A stretch of 64,000 bases of DNA. Origin: Variovorax sp. MHTC-1 (lineage in GTDB: Bacteria; Pseudomonadota; Gammaproteobacteria; Burkholderiales; Burkholderiaceae_C). Below are positions 46,878-56,518 of this stretch, one piece after another (positions within the stretch are counted from its first letter, which is position 1; every line of letters begins with the position of its first letter). The notes beneath the pieces were generated by a model. It made no database searches. It was not told the DNA's origin and was given only the letters and a program-made list of their open reading frames with translations. The DNA lies in the NCBI RefSeq assembly GCF_003984645.1, contig NZ_RWKI01000001.1:558001-622000 (forward strand), read 5' to 3'. The translations under genes were made by a program, and so were the position numbers.

Positions 46878-47909
46878 ATGCCTTTTCGCCCCGAAGCTCC
46901 TGCCGTCGAAACGAACCAGGAGCGCACCGCCGTGCTCTGGTGCAACCTCGGCTCGCCCGACGAGCCCACCGCCGCCGCGGTGCGTCCCTACCTCGCCGAC
47001 TTCCTCGGCGACCCGCGCGTGGTCGAGATTCCGCGGGCTCTGTGGGCGCTGATCCTGCACGGCATCATCCTGCGCACGCGGCCGGCCAAGTCGGCCGCCA
47101 AGTACGCCAGCATCTGGACGCCCGAAGGCTCGCCGCTCAAGGTCTGGACGCAGAAGCAGGCGAAGCTCCTGGCCGGCTGGCTCGGCGAGCGCGGCCACCG
47201 CGTGGCGGTGCGCGAGGCCATGCGCTACGGCAGCCCCTCGATCGCCGCGCAGCTCGACACGCTCAAGGCGGAAGGCGCGACCCGCGTACTGGTGCTGCAG
47301 GCCTATCCCCAGTATTCGGCCACCACCACGGCGAGCGTGATCGATGCCGTCAATGCTTGGAGCGCACGCGTGCGCCGCCTGCCGGAGTTCCGTTTCGTCA
47401 ACCAGTACCACGACGAGCCGCTCTACATCGAGGCCTTGGCCCAGAGCGCGTTGCGCTACTGGAAGGACCATGGCCGGCCCGACCAGCTGCTGATGAGCTT
47501 CCACGGCATTCCGGAGCGCAATATCCGCCAGGGCGATCCGTACCAGGCGCAATGCCTTGCGACCGCGCGCCTCCTGGCCGAGCGGCTGCAGCTTGCGTCT
47601 TCGCAATACCGCGTCACTTTCCAGTCGCGCTTCGGCCGCGCGAAGTGGCTCGAGCCGTACACCGAGCCGAGCCTGCGCGAGATGGGTGCGGCGGGCGTCG
47701 CGCGTATCGACGTGATGTGCCCCGGCTTTCCGGCCGACTGCCTGGAGACGCTGGAAGAGATCGCGATGGAAGGCCGGGAGGCCTTCCTGCACGCGGGCGG
47801 GAAGGAATTCCACTACATCCCCTGCCTCAACGACAGCAACGCGTGGATCACGGCGCTGGCGGCGATCGCGGAGCGTCACCTCGCCGGCTGGCCGACCCGC
47901 TCAGCCTGA
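46878..47909 (+). CDS. hemH: Ferrochelatase
   Basis: A 343-residue enzyme inserting ferrous iron into protoporphyrin IX, the last step of haem synthesis. Conserved blocks are [17 protein letters not shown] (near residues 19-35), [16 protein letters not shown] (near 139-154) and the catalytic-histidine motif [12 protein letters not shown] (near 209-220). [17 protein letters not shown] is near 279-295. The length is normal for bacterial HemH. Haem supply fits the c-type cytochrome elsewhere in the window but there is no operon link. Confidence 0.95.
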   Translation: MPFRPEAPAVETNQERTAVLWCNLGSPDEPTAAAVRPYLADFLGDPRVVEIPRALWALILHGIILRTRPAKSAAKYASIWTPEGSPLKVWTQKQAKLLAGWLGERGHRVAVREAMRYGSPSIAAQLDTLKAEGATRVLVLQAYPQYSATTTASVIDAVNAWSARVRRLPEFRFVNQYHDEPLYIEALAQSALRYWKDHGRPDQLLMSFHGIPERNIRQGDPYQAQCLATARLLAERLQLASSQYRVTFQSRFGRAKWLEPYTEPSLREMGAAGVARIDVMCPGFPADCLETLEEIAMEGREAFLHAGGKEFHYIPCLNDSNAWITALAAIAERHLAGWPTRSA

Positions 47910-47911
47910 GT

Positions 47912-48418
47912 TCAGAAACGTCCCAGGTAGTCGCGCTTGCCGATCGGCACGCCGCTGTGCCGCAGCACGTCGTAGGCCGTGGTCACGTGAAAGAAGAAGT
48001 TGGGCAGCGCGAACTGCAGCAGGTAACGCTGGCTCGTGAACTCCAGCTCGCTGCCGCCGACCTTCATCGAGACGGACCGTTCCTCGAAGCCGTCGATCTG
48101 GGCGCGGTCGACGCCGTTCAGGAAGTCGATCGTCTTGGCGATGCGCGCCTGCAATTCGTCCCAGGTCTTCTCGATATCGGGAAAGCTGGGCGCGGTGATC
48201 GCCGCCAGCCGCGCGGCGCCGAGCTTGGAGGCGTCGCTGGCCCGCTGGATCTGTCCGGCCAAGGTCAGCATGTCAGGTGCGAGCCGCGCATCGACGAGCG
48301 TCGCCGCGTCGATGCCCGTGGCCTGCGCGTGCGCGAGGCCCTTGTCCAGCAGATGCGAAAGCTGGCCGAGCCCGCGGATGAACACCGGGATCGAGATGTC
48401 GTAGAGGGAAAGCGCCAT
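47912..48418 (-). CDS. DUF1993-family protein
   Basis: A 168-residue soluble, mostly helical protein. It begins MALSLYDISIPVFIRGLGQL and contains a DARLAPDMLTLAGQIQRASD helix and the LPNFFFHVTTAYDVLRHSGV block near the C-terminus, the most conserved part of DUF1993. This fold resembles DinB-like four-helix bundles and may bind a metal through its histidines, but no activity is known. The stop lies 2 bp from the hemH stop (convergent). It may be the last gene of the liv operon transcript, 46 bp after the hydrolase. Confidence 0.8.
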   Translation of the reverse strand: MALSLYDISIPVFIRGLGQLSHLLDKGLAHAQATGIDAATLVDARLAPDMLTLAGQIQRASDASKLGAARLAAITAPSFPDIEKTWDELQARIAKTIDFLNGVDRAQIDGFEERSVSMKVGGSELEFTSQRYLLQFALPNFFFHVTTAYDVLRHSGVPIGKRDYLGRF

Positions 48419-48464
48419 GAGAGCTCCGGATTGATGCAGCGGCCGATTGTGGCCATTGCGCCAA

Positions 48465-49340
48465 TTACGTGCCGGCGGCGCGCACAAAGGCCTCGATCGG
48501 CGCCAGATGTTCCGGCACATTGAGCGCCGGCGCGTGGCCGCAGCCCGGCACTTCGATGATCTCAAGGCGCCCCGCCGCGCCGGGTCCGCGGCGCCGCATC
48601 TCGTCGAGCGTAGCGGGCAGCACAAGGTCCGACTCTGCGCCACGCAGGCACAGCACAGGGACCTCGATGGCGTCGTAGTGCGACCAGAGCAGGTAGTCCT
48701 CCGGATGGGCGACGAACTGCCGCACCATGGCCGGGTCGTAGTGCGGCGTGACGCGGCCGTCGGGCAGCCGGCGCGTGGAAGTCTCGGTGAGCCGGCGCCA
48801 TTGCGCGTCGCTGAGCCAGCCGTAGGGCCTGTAGACCGTGCGGAAGAAGGCCTCGAGCTCGGCCACGGTGTCGAAGGCCGGCGGCTGGCCCGCGTAGGAA
48901 CGGATGCGTTCGACCGCGGCCTGCGCGATCTGCGGCGCCGTGTCGTTGAGCACAAGGCTCGCGATGCGCGGCTTCATGCGCGGCTCCAGGAGGCCTCCGG
49001 CGCAGACCATCCCGATGGCGCCGCCCATCGAGGTGCCGACCCAGTGCACGCGCTCGAGCGAGAGCGCGTCGCACAGGCCGGTCGCCAGCCGCGCATAGAA
49101 GGACAGCTGGTATTCGTCGTCCGGCATCGGGCTCCACTGGCTCAGGCCGCGGCCGATGGTGTCGGGGCAGATCACGCGGAAGCCGCGTTCGGCGAAGTTC
49201 GCGGCCAGTTCGTCCATGTCGCGGGCGGTGCGGGCGAGGCCGTGCCATGCGATCACCACGGGACCGCCCTGCTCGCCCCAATCCATCCAGTGGATCTCGC
49301 GGCCGGCGATCTGAAGGTAGTTCGAGGTCGGAGCGTTCAT
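48465..49340 (-). CDS. Alpha/beta-fold hydrolase
   Basis: A 291-residue cytoplasmic hydrolase. The oxyanion region is AWHGLARTARDMDEL (near residues 32-46). The nucleophile elbow is VGTSMGGAIG (near 100-109, Ser103). The acid is probably the Asp of RGAESDLVLP and the catalytic His that of GCGHAPALNVPEH near 270-282. The ATG overlaps the stop of livM (ATGA), so it is translated as part of the branched-chain-type ABC operon. It may hydrolyse an ester, amide or ring-cleavage product of the imported compound; substrate not readable. Confidence 0.88.
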   Translation of the reverse strand: MNAPTSNYLQIAGREIHWMDWGEQGGPVVIAWHGLARTARDMDELAANFAERGFRVICPDTIGRGLSQWSPMPDDEYQLSFYARLATGLCDALSLERVHWVGTSMGGAIGMVCAGGLLEPRMKPRIASLVLNDTAPQIAQAAVERIRSYAGQPPAFDTVAELEAFFRTVYRPYGWLSDAQWRRLTETSTRRLPDGRVTPHYDPAMVRQFVAHPEDYLLWSHYDAIEVPVLCLRGAESDLVLPATLDEMRRRGPGAAGRLEIIEVPGCGHAPALNVPEHLAPIEAFVRAAGT

Positions 49341-50401
49341 CGGAGGGCCCTCGCGCGAAGCCGGCCCACGATGCCGGTCGGGAAGTAGTAGACCGAGAGC
49401 ACGAACAGCACGCCCAGCCACAGCAGCCAGCGGTCGGGCGACAGCAGCGCCGCCAGCCACGGCGCACCGCTCGCGGCCTCGCTGCCGATGCGCAGCAGGT
49501 CCTGCAGGTAGCTCTGCGCGACCACGAAGAGCACCGCGCCCACGGCCGCACCGTAGAGCGTGCCCATGCCGCCGATCACGACGATGAGCAGCACGTCGAC
49601 CATGATCTCGAAGCTGAGCGAGGTGTCGGGGCCGTTGTAGCGCAGCCAGATCGCGAGCATGGCGCCGGCCAGCGTCGCGAACAGGGCCGACAGCACAGAG
49701 GCCGTCGTGCGGTAGACCACCACGCGGTAGCCGATCGCCTCGGCGCGGAACTCGTTCTCGCGGATCGCCTGCAGCACGCGGCCGAAAGGCGAGTTCACGA
49801 TGCGCAGCAGCGCCAGCACCAGCGCCACGGTCGTCACGAACAGCAGGTAGTAGCAGAGAAGCCGCCCGTCGAGGGAGACGCCGAGGAAAGGTTCTTCGGC
49901 GAACTCGAAGCTCGGCGAGATCAGCTCGGGCAGCTTGAAGGTCAGGCCATCCTCGCCGCCGGTGAAGTCCGACAGCTGCGAAGCCAGCGTCTGGAATGCC
50001 GAGGCCACCGCGAGCGTGATCATCGCGAAGAAGATCGCGCGCACCCGCAGCGAGAACAGCCCGATCGCGAGCGACAGCACCAGCGAAACCGCGAGCGCCG
50101 CGCCCAGTCCGAGCAGCACGGTGCCCCAGCCGGGCCCGAGCCGCGTCGCCGAGATCGCGATGCCGTAGGCGCCGATGCCGAAGAACATCGTGTGCGCGAA
50201 GCTCACGATGCCGGTATAGCCCAGGAGCAGGTCGAAGCTCGCGACCAGCACGATGAACACCAGCACCTTGGCAGCAACGCTCAGCGCTTTGACGCCCGGG
50301 AAGATGAAGGGCGCGAAGGCCAGGCCGAGCACCAGCAGGACCAGCAGCACCGCGAGCACGCGACTGCGCGGCAGATCGTTGGAGAGAAGTCTAGAAATCA
50401 T
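49337..50401 (-). CDS. livM: Branched-chain amino acid-type ABC transporter permease LivM
   Basis: A 354-residue inner-membrane permease with eight to ten hydrophobic segments. The LivM-type block GYTGIVSFAHTMFFGIGAYG lies near residues 62-81, and the cytoplasmic EAA-like loop NPFGRVLQAIRENEFRAEAIGY-type region lies near 208-230. Two ATGs (50407 and 50401) are possible; the second has AGG at better spacing. It pairs with LivH, LivF, LivG and the binding protein of this operon. Upstream lies a dispersed repeat that separates it from livH. Confidence 0.92.
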   Translation of the reverse strand: MISRLLSNDLPRSRVLAVLLVLLVLGLAFAPFIFPGVKALSVAAKVLVFIVLVASFDLLLGYTGIVSFAHTMFFGIGAYGIAISATRLGPGWGTVLLGLGAALAVSLVLSLAIGLFSLRVRAIFFAMITLAVASAFQTLASQLSDFTGGEDGLTFKLPELISPSFEFAEEPFLGVSLDGRLLCYYLLFVTTVALVLALLRIVNSPFGRVLQAIRENEFRAEAIGYRVVVYRTTASVLSALFATLAGAMLAIWLRYNGPDTSLSFEIMVDVLLIVVIGGMGTLYGAAVGAVLFVVAQSYLQDLLRIGSEAASGAPWLAALLSPDRWLLWLGVLFVLSVYYFPTGIVGRLRARALR

Positions 50402-50436
50402 GCGCATCCTGACATTGGCCGCCTACCGTGCCATAC

Positions 50437-50604
50437 GGGGAACACCGCGGAACCGGCTTTGCCGGGCCGCTGGTGTTGCCCCCGGTGAAGGCTGAAGGCC
50501 GCGGCTCCAAGCCTGCCTGCGCAGGCTTGGACGGCCTGAAGGGCCAAGGCCTCCGTGCCGCGGCGCGTTTGGCGGCCACACGAAGTGGGCAAGCCTGGGG
50601 GTGA
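50437..50604 (-). repeat. Dispersed GC-rich intergenic repeat, family A, copy 4 (with internal insertion)
   Basis: The family A pattern in reverse: AACACCGCGGAACCGGC, then TTTGCCGGGCCGCTGGTG, and at the far end GGCGGCCACACGAAGTGG with GCAAGCCTGGGGGTG. Between the halves lies about 70 bp of extra sequence with a 10-bp hairpin (CCAAGCCTGC / GCAGGCTTGG near 50506-50531). It sits between livH and livM inside the operon. Confidence 0.75.
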
Positions 50605-50608
50605 ACTT

Positions 50609-51592
50609 TCATCGGCTGCTGGCCACCGGGTACACGCCCTGCGGCCGCCACAGCAGCACCGCCACCATCAGCGCGATGCTCGCGAACTGCGTCATCACGG
50701 GCAGCAGGAAGCCGGTGTAGTTGGTAAGAAGGCCCACCAGCAAGGCGCCGATCAATGCGCCGGTGGTCGACCCCAGGCCGCCGATGATGATCACGATGAA
50801 GATCAGTACGTTGACCTGTGCACCCATCTGCGGAATCAGGTTCTGCTGGAACAGGCCCCACATCACGCCGCCCAGGCCCGCGAGCGCGCTGCCGACCACG
50901 AACACGCCGACGAACAGCCGGCCGATGCGATAGCCGAGCGACTCGACCATCTCGCGGTCCTGCACGCCGGCGCGGATCAGCAAGCCGATCTTGGTCCGCC
51001 CCAGCGTCCACGCCAGCAGCCCGAAGACGAAAACGCCGACCGCCACCGCGAGGATGCGGTACTTGCTGATCGCCGCATCGCCCACCAGCAGCGAGCCGCG
51101 CAGCGCTTCGGGCAGCGGCAGCGGCAGCTGGCCCGGGCCCCAGATCACCTTGATCAGCTCTTCGCCGATGATCAGGCCGCCCATGGTGATGAGGATCTGC
51201 TTCAGGTGCTGGCCGTAGACCGGCCGCACGATGAAGCGCTCGAAGGCCAGGCCGACTGCGCCGGCCACCGTCATCGCGACCAGCATCGCGGGGAACACGG
51301 CCACCAGGTTGCGCCACAGTTCCTGCGAGCCGGTCCAGTCGCTCATGCCGCCGAGCACGCTGCTCGCCACGAAGGCGCCGAGCGCGATGAACACGCCGTG
51401 GCCGAAGTTGAGCACGTCCATCAGGCCGAAGATGAGCGTCAGGCCCGAGGCGATGATGAAGATGATCATGCCCATCGCAAGGCCGGCGACGGTGAGCGTG
51501 AGCCAGGTCGAGACGGAACCCGTCAAGGGCAGCGCGATCAGCGCGATCACCGGCACCAGCGCCATCGGCTTCCAGTCGAATTCGAGTTTCAT
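50609..51592 (-). CDS. livH: Branched-chain amino acid-type ABC transporter permease LivH
   Basis: A 327-residue inner-membrane permease with about eight hydrophobic segments. The LivH blocks GLTLIFGLMDVLNFGHGVF (near residues 52-70) and the cytoplasmic coupling loop TKIGLLIRAGVQDREMVESL (near 211-230) are clear. The ATG at 51592 is preceded by GGCACT, the same bases that precede the livF stop. The frame is open further upstream through three tandem repeats, but the repeat-encoded extension has no LivH similarity and is not counted. Confidence 0.93.
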   Translation of the reverse strand: MKLEFDWKPMALVPVIALIALPLTGSVSTWLTLTVAGLAMGMIIFIIASGLTLIFGLMDVLNFGHGVFIALGAFVASSVLGGMSDWTGSQELWRNLVAVFPAMLVAMTVAGAVGLAFERFIVRPVYGQHLKQILITMGGLIIGEELIKVIWGPGQLPLPLPEALRGSLLVGDAAISKYRILAVAVGVFVFGLLAWTLGRTKIGLLIRAGVQDREMVESLGYRIGRLFVGVFVVGSALAGLGGVMWGLFQQNLIPQMGAQVNVLIFIVIIIGGLGSTTGALIGALLVGLLTNYTGFLLPVMTQFASIALMVAVLLWRPQGVYPVASSR

Positions 51593-51852
51593 AGTGCCCC
51601 CACGCTTGCCACTTCGTGTGCTGCGCTGCCTCCCGAGGGGGCGCGAGCTTGCTTGGGGCGGCCCGGCGCGGCGCTCATAGTGCCCCCATGCTTGCCACTT
51701 CGTGTGCTGCGCTGCCCCCCGGAGGGGGCGCGAGCTTGCTTGGGGCGGCCCGGCGCGGCGCTCATAGTGCCCCCCACGCTTGCCACTTCGTGTGCTGCGC
51801 TGCCCCCCGAGGGGGCGCGAGCTTGCTTGGGGTGGCCCGGCGCGGCGCTCAT
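51590..51852 (-). repeat. Three tandem units of repeat family B at the livF-livH junction
   Basis: Three near-identical units of 86, 87 and 87 bp. On the plus strand each begins CATAGTGCCCCC and runs through CTTGCCACTTCGTGTGCTG, GAGGGGGCGCGAGCTTGC and GGCCCGGCGCGGCGCT. The centre CCCCCCGAGGGGG is a hairpin. On the minus strand each unit starts GGCACTATGA, which is also the livF stop and the livH start context, so the ATGA overlap expected between the two genes is split by the repeat array. Each unit is open for translation (MSAAPGRPKQARAPSGG). Confidence 0.92.
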
Positions 51853-52577
51853 AGTGCCAGCCCCAGCAGCGAATGCTGCAACTCTTCATCGGCCGAGAAC
51901 GCCGCCATCGTGCCGCTGTGCACCACGCGGCCGTTGTCCATCACGGCCACTGTGTCGCCGAGGCGCTGCGCGAAGTTGATGTTCTGCTCGACCAGGAGAA
52001 TGGTGACGCCGCTTCGCTTGAGCTCGCTGAAGGCGTCGATCATGTTGTTGATGATGGCCGGCGCGAGGCCCTTGCTCGGCTCGTCGATGATCAGCAGCTC
52101 GCGCGGCTCGACGATCGAGCGGGCCACCGCGAGCATCTGCTTCTGGCCGCCCGAGAGCTTGCCGGCCGGATGGCTCCAGAACTTCTCCACCGCGGGGAAC
52201 AGCTTGAAGATCCACTTCAAGCGCGCATCGTCCATCTGCTCGGCATTCTTGGCCGCGCGTGCCGCGAGCAGCATGTTCTCCCTGACCGTGAGGTCCGAGA
52301 AGATGCCCATGTTCTCGGGCACGTAGGCGATGCCGAGCCCGGCGATCTGCGGCGTATGCAAGGCCGTGATGTCCTGGTCGCCGAAGCGCACGCGCCCATC
52401 GGACGCATGCCACAGGCCCATGATGGTTCTGAGCGTGGTGGTCTTGCCGGCGCCGTTGCGGCCCAGCAGCATCGTGAGCTGGCCGCGGGGCACCGCAAGG
52501 TCTACGCCGTGGAGGATGTGATAGGCGCCGATGTGGGTATGCACGCCTTCGAGTTGCAACAATGCTGGATGGCTCAT
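51849..52577 (-). CDS. livF: Branched-chain amino acid-type ABC transporter ATPase LivF
   Basis: A 242-residue cytoplasmic ATPase. It has Walker A GRNGAGKTTT (near residues 38-47), the Q-loop region IAYVPENMGIFSDLTV, the signature LSGGQKQMLAVARS (near 140-153) and Walker B LLIIDEPSKGLAP (near 160-172). The switch His of the usual H-loop appears replaced in ILLVEQNINFA, normal for LivF. Its start overlaps livG by ATGA; its stop overlaps the first tandem repeat unit. Confidence 0.94.
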   Translation of the reverse strand: MSHPALLQLEGVHTHIGAYHILHGVDLAVPRGQLTMLLGRNGAGKTTTLRTIMGLWHASDGRVRFGDQDITALHTPQIAGLGIAYVPENMGIFSDLTVRENMLLAARAAKNAEQMDDARLKWIFKLFPAVEKFWSHPAGKLSGGQKQMLAVARSIVEPRELLIIDEPSKGLAPAIINNMIDAFSELKRSGVTILLVEQNINFAQRLGDTVAVMDNGRVVHSGTMAAFSADEELQHSLLGLAL

Positions 52578-53407
52578 GGTGTCGCTCCTTCCCCCGCGCG
52601 GGGAAAGGCCGGGATGGGGGCGGTCGCATGCCGCGAAGCGTCCTCGGCGCCAGCCGCAGGCAAGCCGAGGTAAGCCTCCTGCACGATCGGCGAAGCGATC
52701 ACCTCCGACGGCTCGCCGTCGGCCACCAGCTGCCCGTTGTGCAGCACGATGATGCGGTCCGCGAGCTCGCGCACCACGTCCATCTTGTGCTCGACCAGGA
52801 GGATGGTTTTCGTCCTGTCCTTTTTGAGCGCGCGGATCAGATTCAGGATCACCGGCGCTTCGGCCGCATGCATGCCGGCCGTCGGTTCGTCGAACATGAA
52901 GACCTTCGGTTCGAGCGCCATCAGGAGCGCCACTTCGAGCTTGCGCTGGTCGCCGTGCGGCAGGCTCGCGACCGTCGCGTGCTCCTTCGCCTTGAGCGCG
53001 ACCTCGGCCAGGATCTGGTCGGCGCGCTCGGTCAGCGCGCGATGGTCGCTCCAGATGCTCCAGAGGTTGAGCCCGCGCCGGTGCGCGCCTTCGCGCGCGG
53101 CCTGCACCGCGAGCCGCACGTTCTCCAGCACCGTGAGATTGGGAAAGAGATTCGTCAACTGGAAGGCCCGCCCGAGGCCGGCCCGCGTCCGCGCCGAGGC
53201 GCTCTGTCCGGAGAGCAGTTGCCCATCGAGCGACACGGTCCCGGCCGTGGCCTTGAGCTGACCCGAGATCAGGTTGAAGTAGGTGGTCTTGCCCGCGCCG
53301 TTCGGGCCGACGATCGCGGTCAGCGTGCCAGGTGCGAAGCTGCAACTGACATCGTTGACGGCGACGTGGCCTCCGAAACGGACGGTGAGCCCGCGCGTTT
53401 CGAGCAT
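52574..53407 (-). CDS. livG: Branched-chain amino acid-type ABC transporter ATPase LivG
   Basis: A 277-residue cytoplasmic ATPase with Walker A GPNGAGKTTYFN (near residues 36-47), the Q-loop GRAFQLTNLFPNLTVLENV, a signature region reading LPHGDQRKLEVALLMALEP (variant of LSGGQ, as is usual for LivG) and Walker B VFMFDEPTAGMHA. A C-terminal extension of about 25 residues (AGAEDASRHATAPIP) is Ala/Pro-rich. The ATG at 53407 was chosen because it starts with MLETRGLTVRFGG; 4 bp separate it from the binding-protein stop. Confidence 0.93.
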   Translation of the reverse strand: MLETRGLTVRFGGHVAVNDVSCSFAPGTLTAIVGPNGAGKTTYFNLISGQLKATAGTVSLDGQLLSGQSASARTRAGLGRAFQLTNLFPNLTVLENVRLAVQAAREGAHRRGLNLWSIWSDHRALTERADQILAEVALKAKEHATVASLPHGDQRKLEVALLMALEPKVFMFDEPTAGMHAAEAPVILNLIRALKKDRTKTILLVEHKMDVVRELADRIIVLHNGQLVADGEPSEVIASPIVQEAYLGLPAAGAEDASRHATAPIPAFPRAGEGATP

Positions 53408-53411
53408 CGGT

Positions 53412-54608
53412 TCAGCGTTTGTTTTTGATCGGGATGTCCATCTCGGACGCCTTGATCTCGTGCACCAGTTCCGGCACGCCCCAGGCAAACGCCGGGTCGG
53501 CCTTGATCTTGAAGTGGTACATGCTCTGCAGTGCCTGGTGGTCTTCCTTGCGGAAGGTCATCGGGCCCTTGGGCGTGTCGAAGCTCATGCCTTCCATGGT
53601 CGAGATCAGCTTGTTGGTGTTGGTGTCGCCGCCCGTCTTCTTGAGCGCCGTCACCACCGCCATCGCGGCCGAGAAGCCGCCGGCCGTGAAGAAGTCCGGC
53701 GGCGTCTTGAACTGCTTGTAGTGGGCCGCGACCAGCGCCTCGTTCACCGGATTCTTCGGGATGCCGAAGTAGTAATAGGTCGCGCCTTCCATGCCCGGGA
53801 ACTGCTTGTAGCTGGCCATGGCCGGCAGGATGTTGCCGCCGGTGGCGATCTCGATGCCGTAGCGCTTGAGGTCGAGGTCGGCGATCTTGAACGGATTGCC
53901 GGCGCCGGCCCACACGATCCAGATCACCTTGCGGCCCGGCAGATCCTTGAGCTTGTCGATCAGGCGCTGGGCGCCGGCCGTGAAGTCGGTAGTGTTCTGC
54001 GGCAGGTACTCTTCATGAACGACCTTGGCCTTCTTGACCGAATCCTTGAAGGCCTTCACGCCGTCGCGGCCGAAGGCATAGTCCTGCGCCAGCGTGGCGA
54101 TGCTGACGCCGGGCTTGTCGAGCGCCACCGCATTGCTGATCGCATCCTGGCTCGAGTTGCGGCCGGTGCGGAAGATGTACTTGTTCCACTTGTCGCCGGT
54201 GATCGAGTCGGCCACCGCGGGCTCGACCAGCAGGATCTTCTTGTATTCCTCCGCCACCGGCAGCATCGCCAGCGCGACGCCGGACGACGTCGGGCCGACC
54301 GCGAGCGCCGCCTTGTCGTCGGCATAGGCCGCTGCCAGCAGCGACTTGCCGAGGTCGGGCTTGCCTTGGTCGTCCTTCTCGATCACGACGAGCTTCTTGC
54401 CGTTGACGGCCATGGTGCCGCCGGTGGCGTATTCGAGGCCCATCATGAAGCCGGTCTGGGTCTGCTTGCCGTAGGCCTCGAGCGGACCGGTCTTGCTGTA
54501 GATATGGGCGATCTTGATCTCGTTCGACTGGGCCCAGGCCGGTGTCGTGAGGGCGGAAGCGCCCAGGGTGGCGAGCGCCGCGATGGCGACGATGTGACGA
54601 CGGTGCAT
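53412..54608 (-). CDS. livK: Periplasmic substrate-binding protein of the branched-chain-type ABC transporter (LivK-like)
   Basis: A 398-residue type I periplasmic binding protein. The signal peptide is residues 1-27 (ending TPAWAQ). The mature start IKIAHIYSKTGPLEAYGKQ and the GGNILPAMASYKQFPGMEGA segment are typical of the LivK/amide-type branch. Many relatives bind compounds other than branched-chain amino acids (amides, urea, aromatic acids), so the true ligand is open. It is the first gene of a six-gene operon whose promoter is of sigma-54 type (54640-54655), 32 bp upstream of the ATG. Confidence 0.92.
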   Translation of the reverse strand: MHRRHIVAIAALATLGASALTTPAWAQSNEIKIAHIYSKTGPLEAYGKQTQTGFMMGLEYATGGTMAVNGKKLVVIEKDDQGKPDLGKSLLAAAYADDKAALAVGPTSSGVALAMLPVAEEYKKILLVEPAVADSITGDKWNKYIFRTGRNSSQDAISNAVALDKPGVSIATLAQDYAFGRDGVKAFKDSVKKAKVVHEEYLPQNTTDFTAGAQRLIDKLKDLPGRKVIWIVWAGAGNPFKIADLDLKRYGIEIATGGNILPAMASYKQFPGMEGATYYYFGIPKNPVNEALVAAHYKQFKTPPDFFTAGGFSAAMAVVTALKKTGGDTNTNKLISTMEGMSFDTPKGPMTFRKEDHQALQSMYHFKIKADPAFAWGVPELVHEIKASEMDIPIKNKR

Positions 54609-54639
54609 TCTTTGTCTCCTATTTGGGATGACTGAATAT

Positions 54640-54655
54640 TGCACAGTTCATGCCA
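54640..54655 (-). promoter_or_regulatory. Sigma-54 (RpoN) promoter of the liv operon
   Basis: Read on the minus strand, TGGCATGAACTGTGCA has GG and GC separated by exactly 10 nt and one mismatch in the -12 box (GTGCA for TTGCA). The predicted start is near 54629, 21 bp before the livK ATG, which is preceded by TAGGAGACAAAG. A sigma-54 activator gene ends 103 bp upstream. Confidence 0.75.
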
Positions 54656-54758
54656 GTCCCGATCGCCTTGTTGGCAAAGGACTTTCCCTTGGAAGCTCGA
54701 CGCGAAGTCCGAAATCAAGACACTCAATTTGCCTTGGTTTCAGACAGTTGTACGTTTT

Positions 54759-56282
<1,524 letters not shown>

Positions 56283-56518
56283 GGCCGGATCGTAGCGCGC
56301 GCATCCTGCGGCGCATCAATGGTTGCCGCGTTCGGCATCAATGAATTCTTAGCACTTGGTTAGGATGCGAGGTTTTTCGAAATGCAGTAAGGGCAATGGT
56401 TCTCGAGGCGCGCAGACTTGCTATGCTGCGCGCCTTGCACGGCCCACCCGGCTGCATCCCGGCCCAGCGGCGAACGATCGGTTCGCCAGCCACGCCACTT
56501 TTGCGGAATGCTTTTCTC

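Noticed and set aside
51590-51852. CRISPR array
   Set aside because: Units of 86-87 bp abut directly with no variable spacers, and no cas genes are present.
51593-51889. N-terminal extension of LivH through the repeat array
   Set aside because: The extension is translated repeat DNA and antisense of livF; LivH similarity starts at the ATG at 51592.
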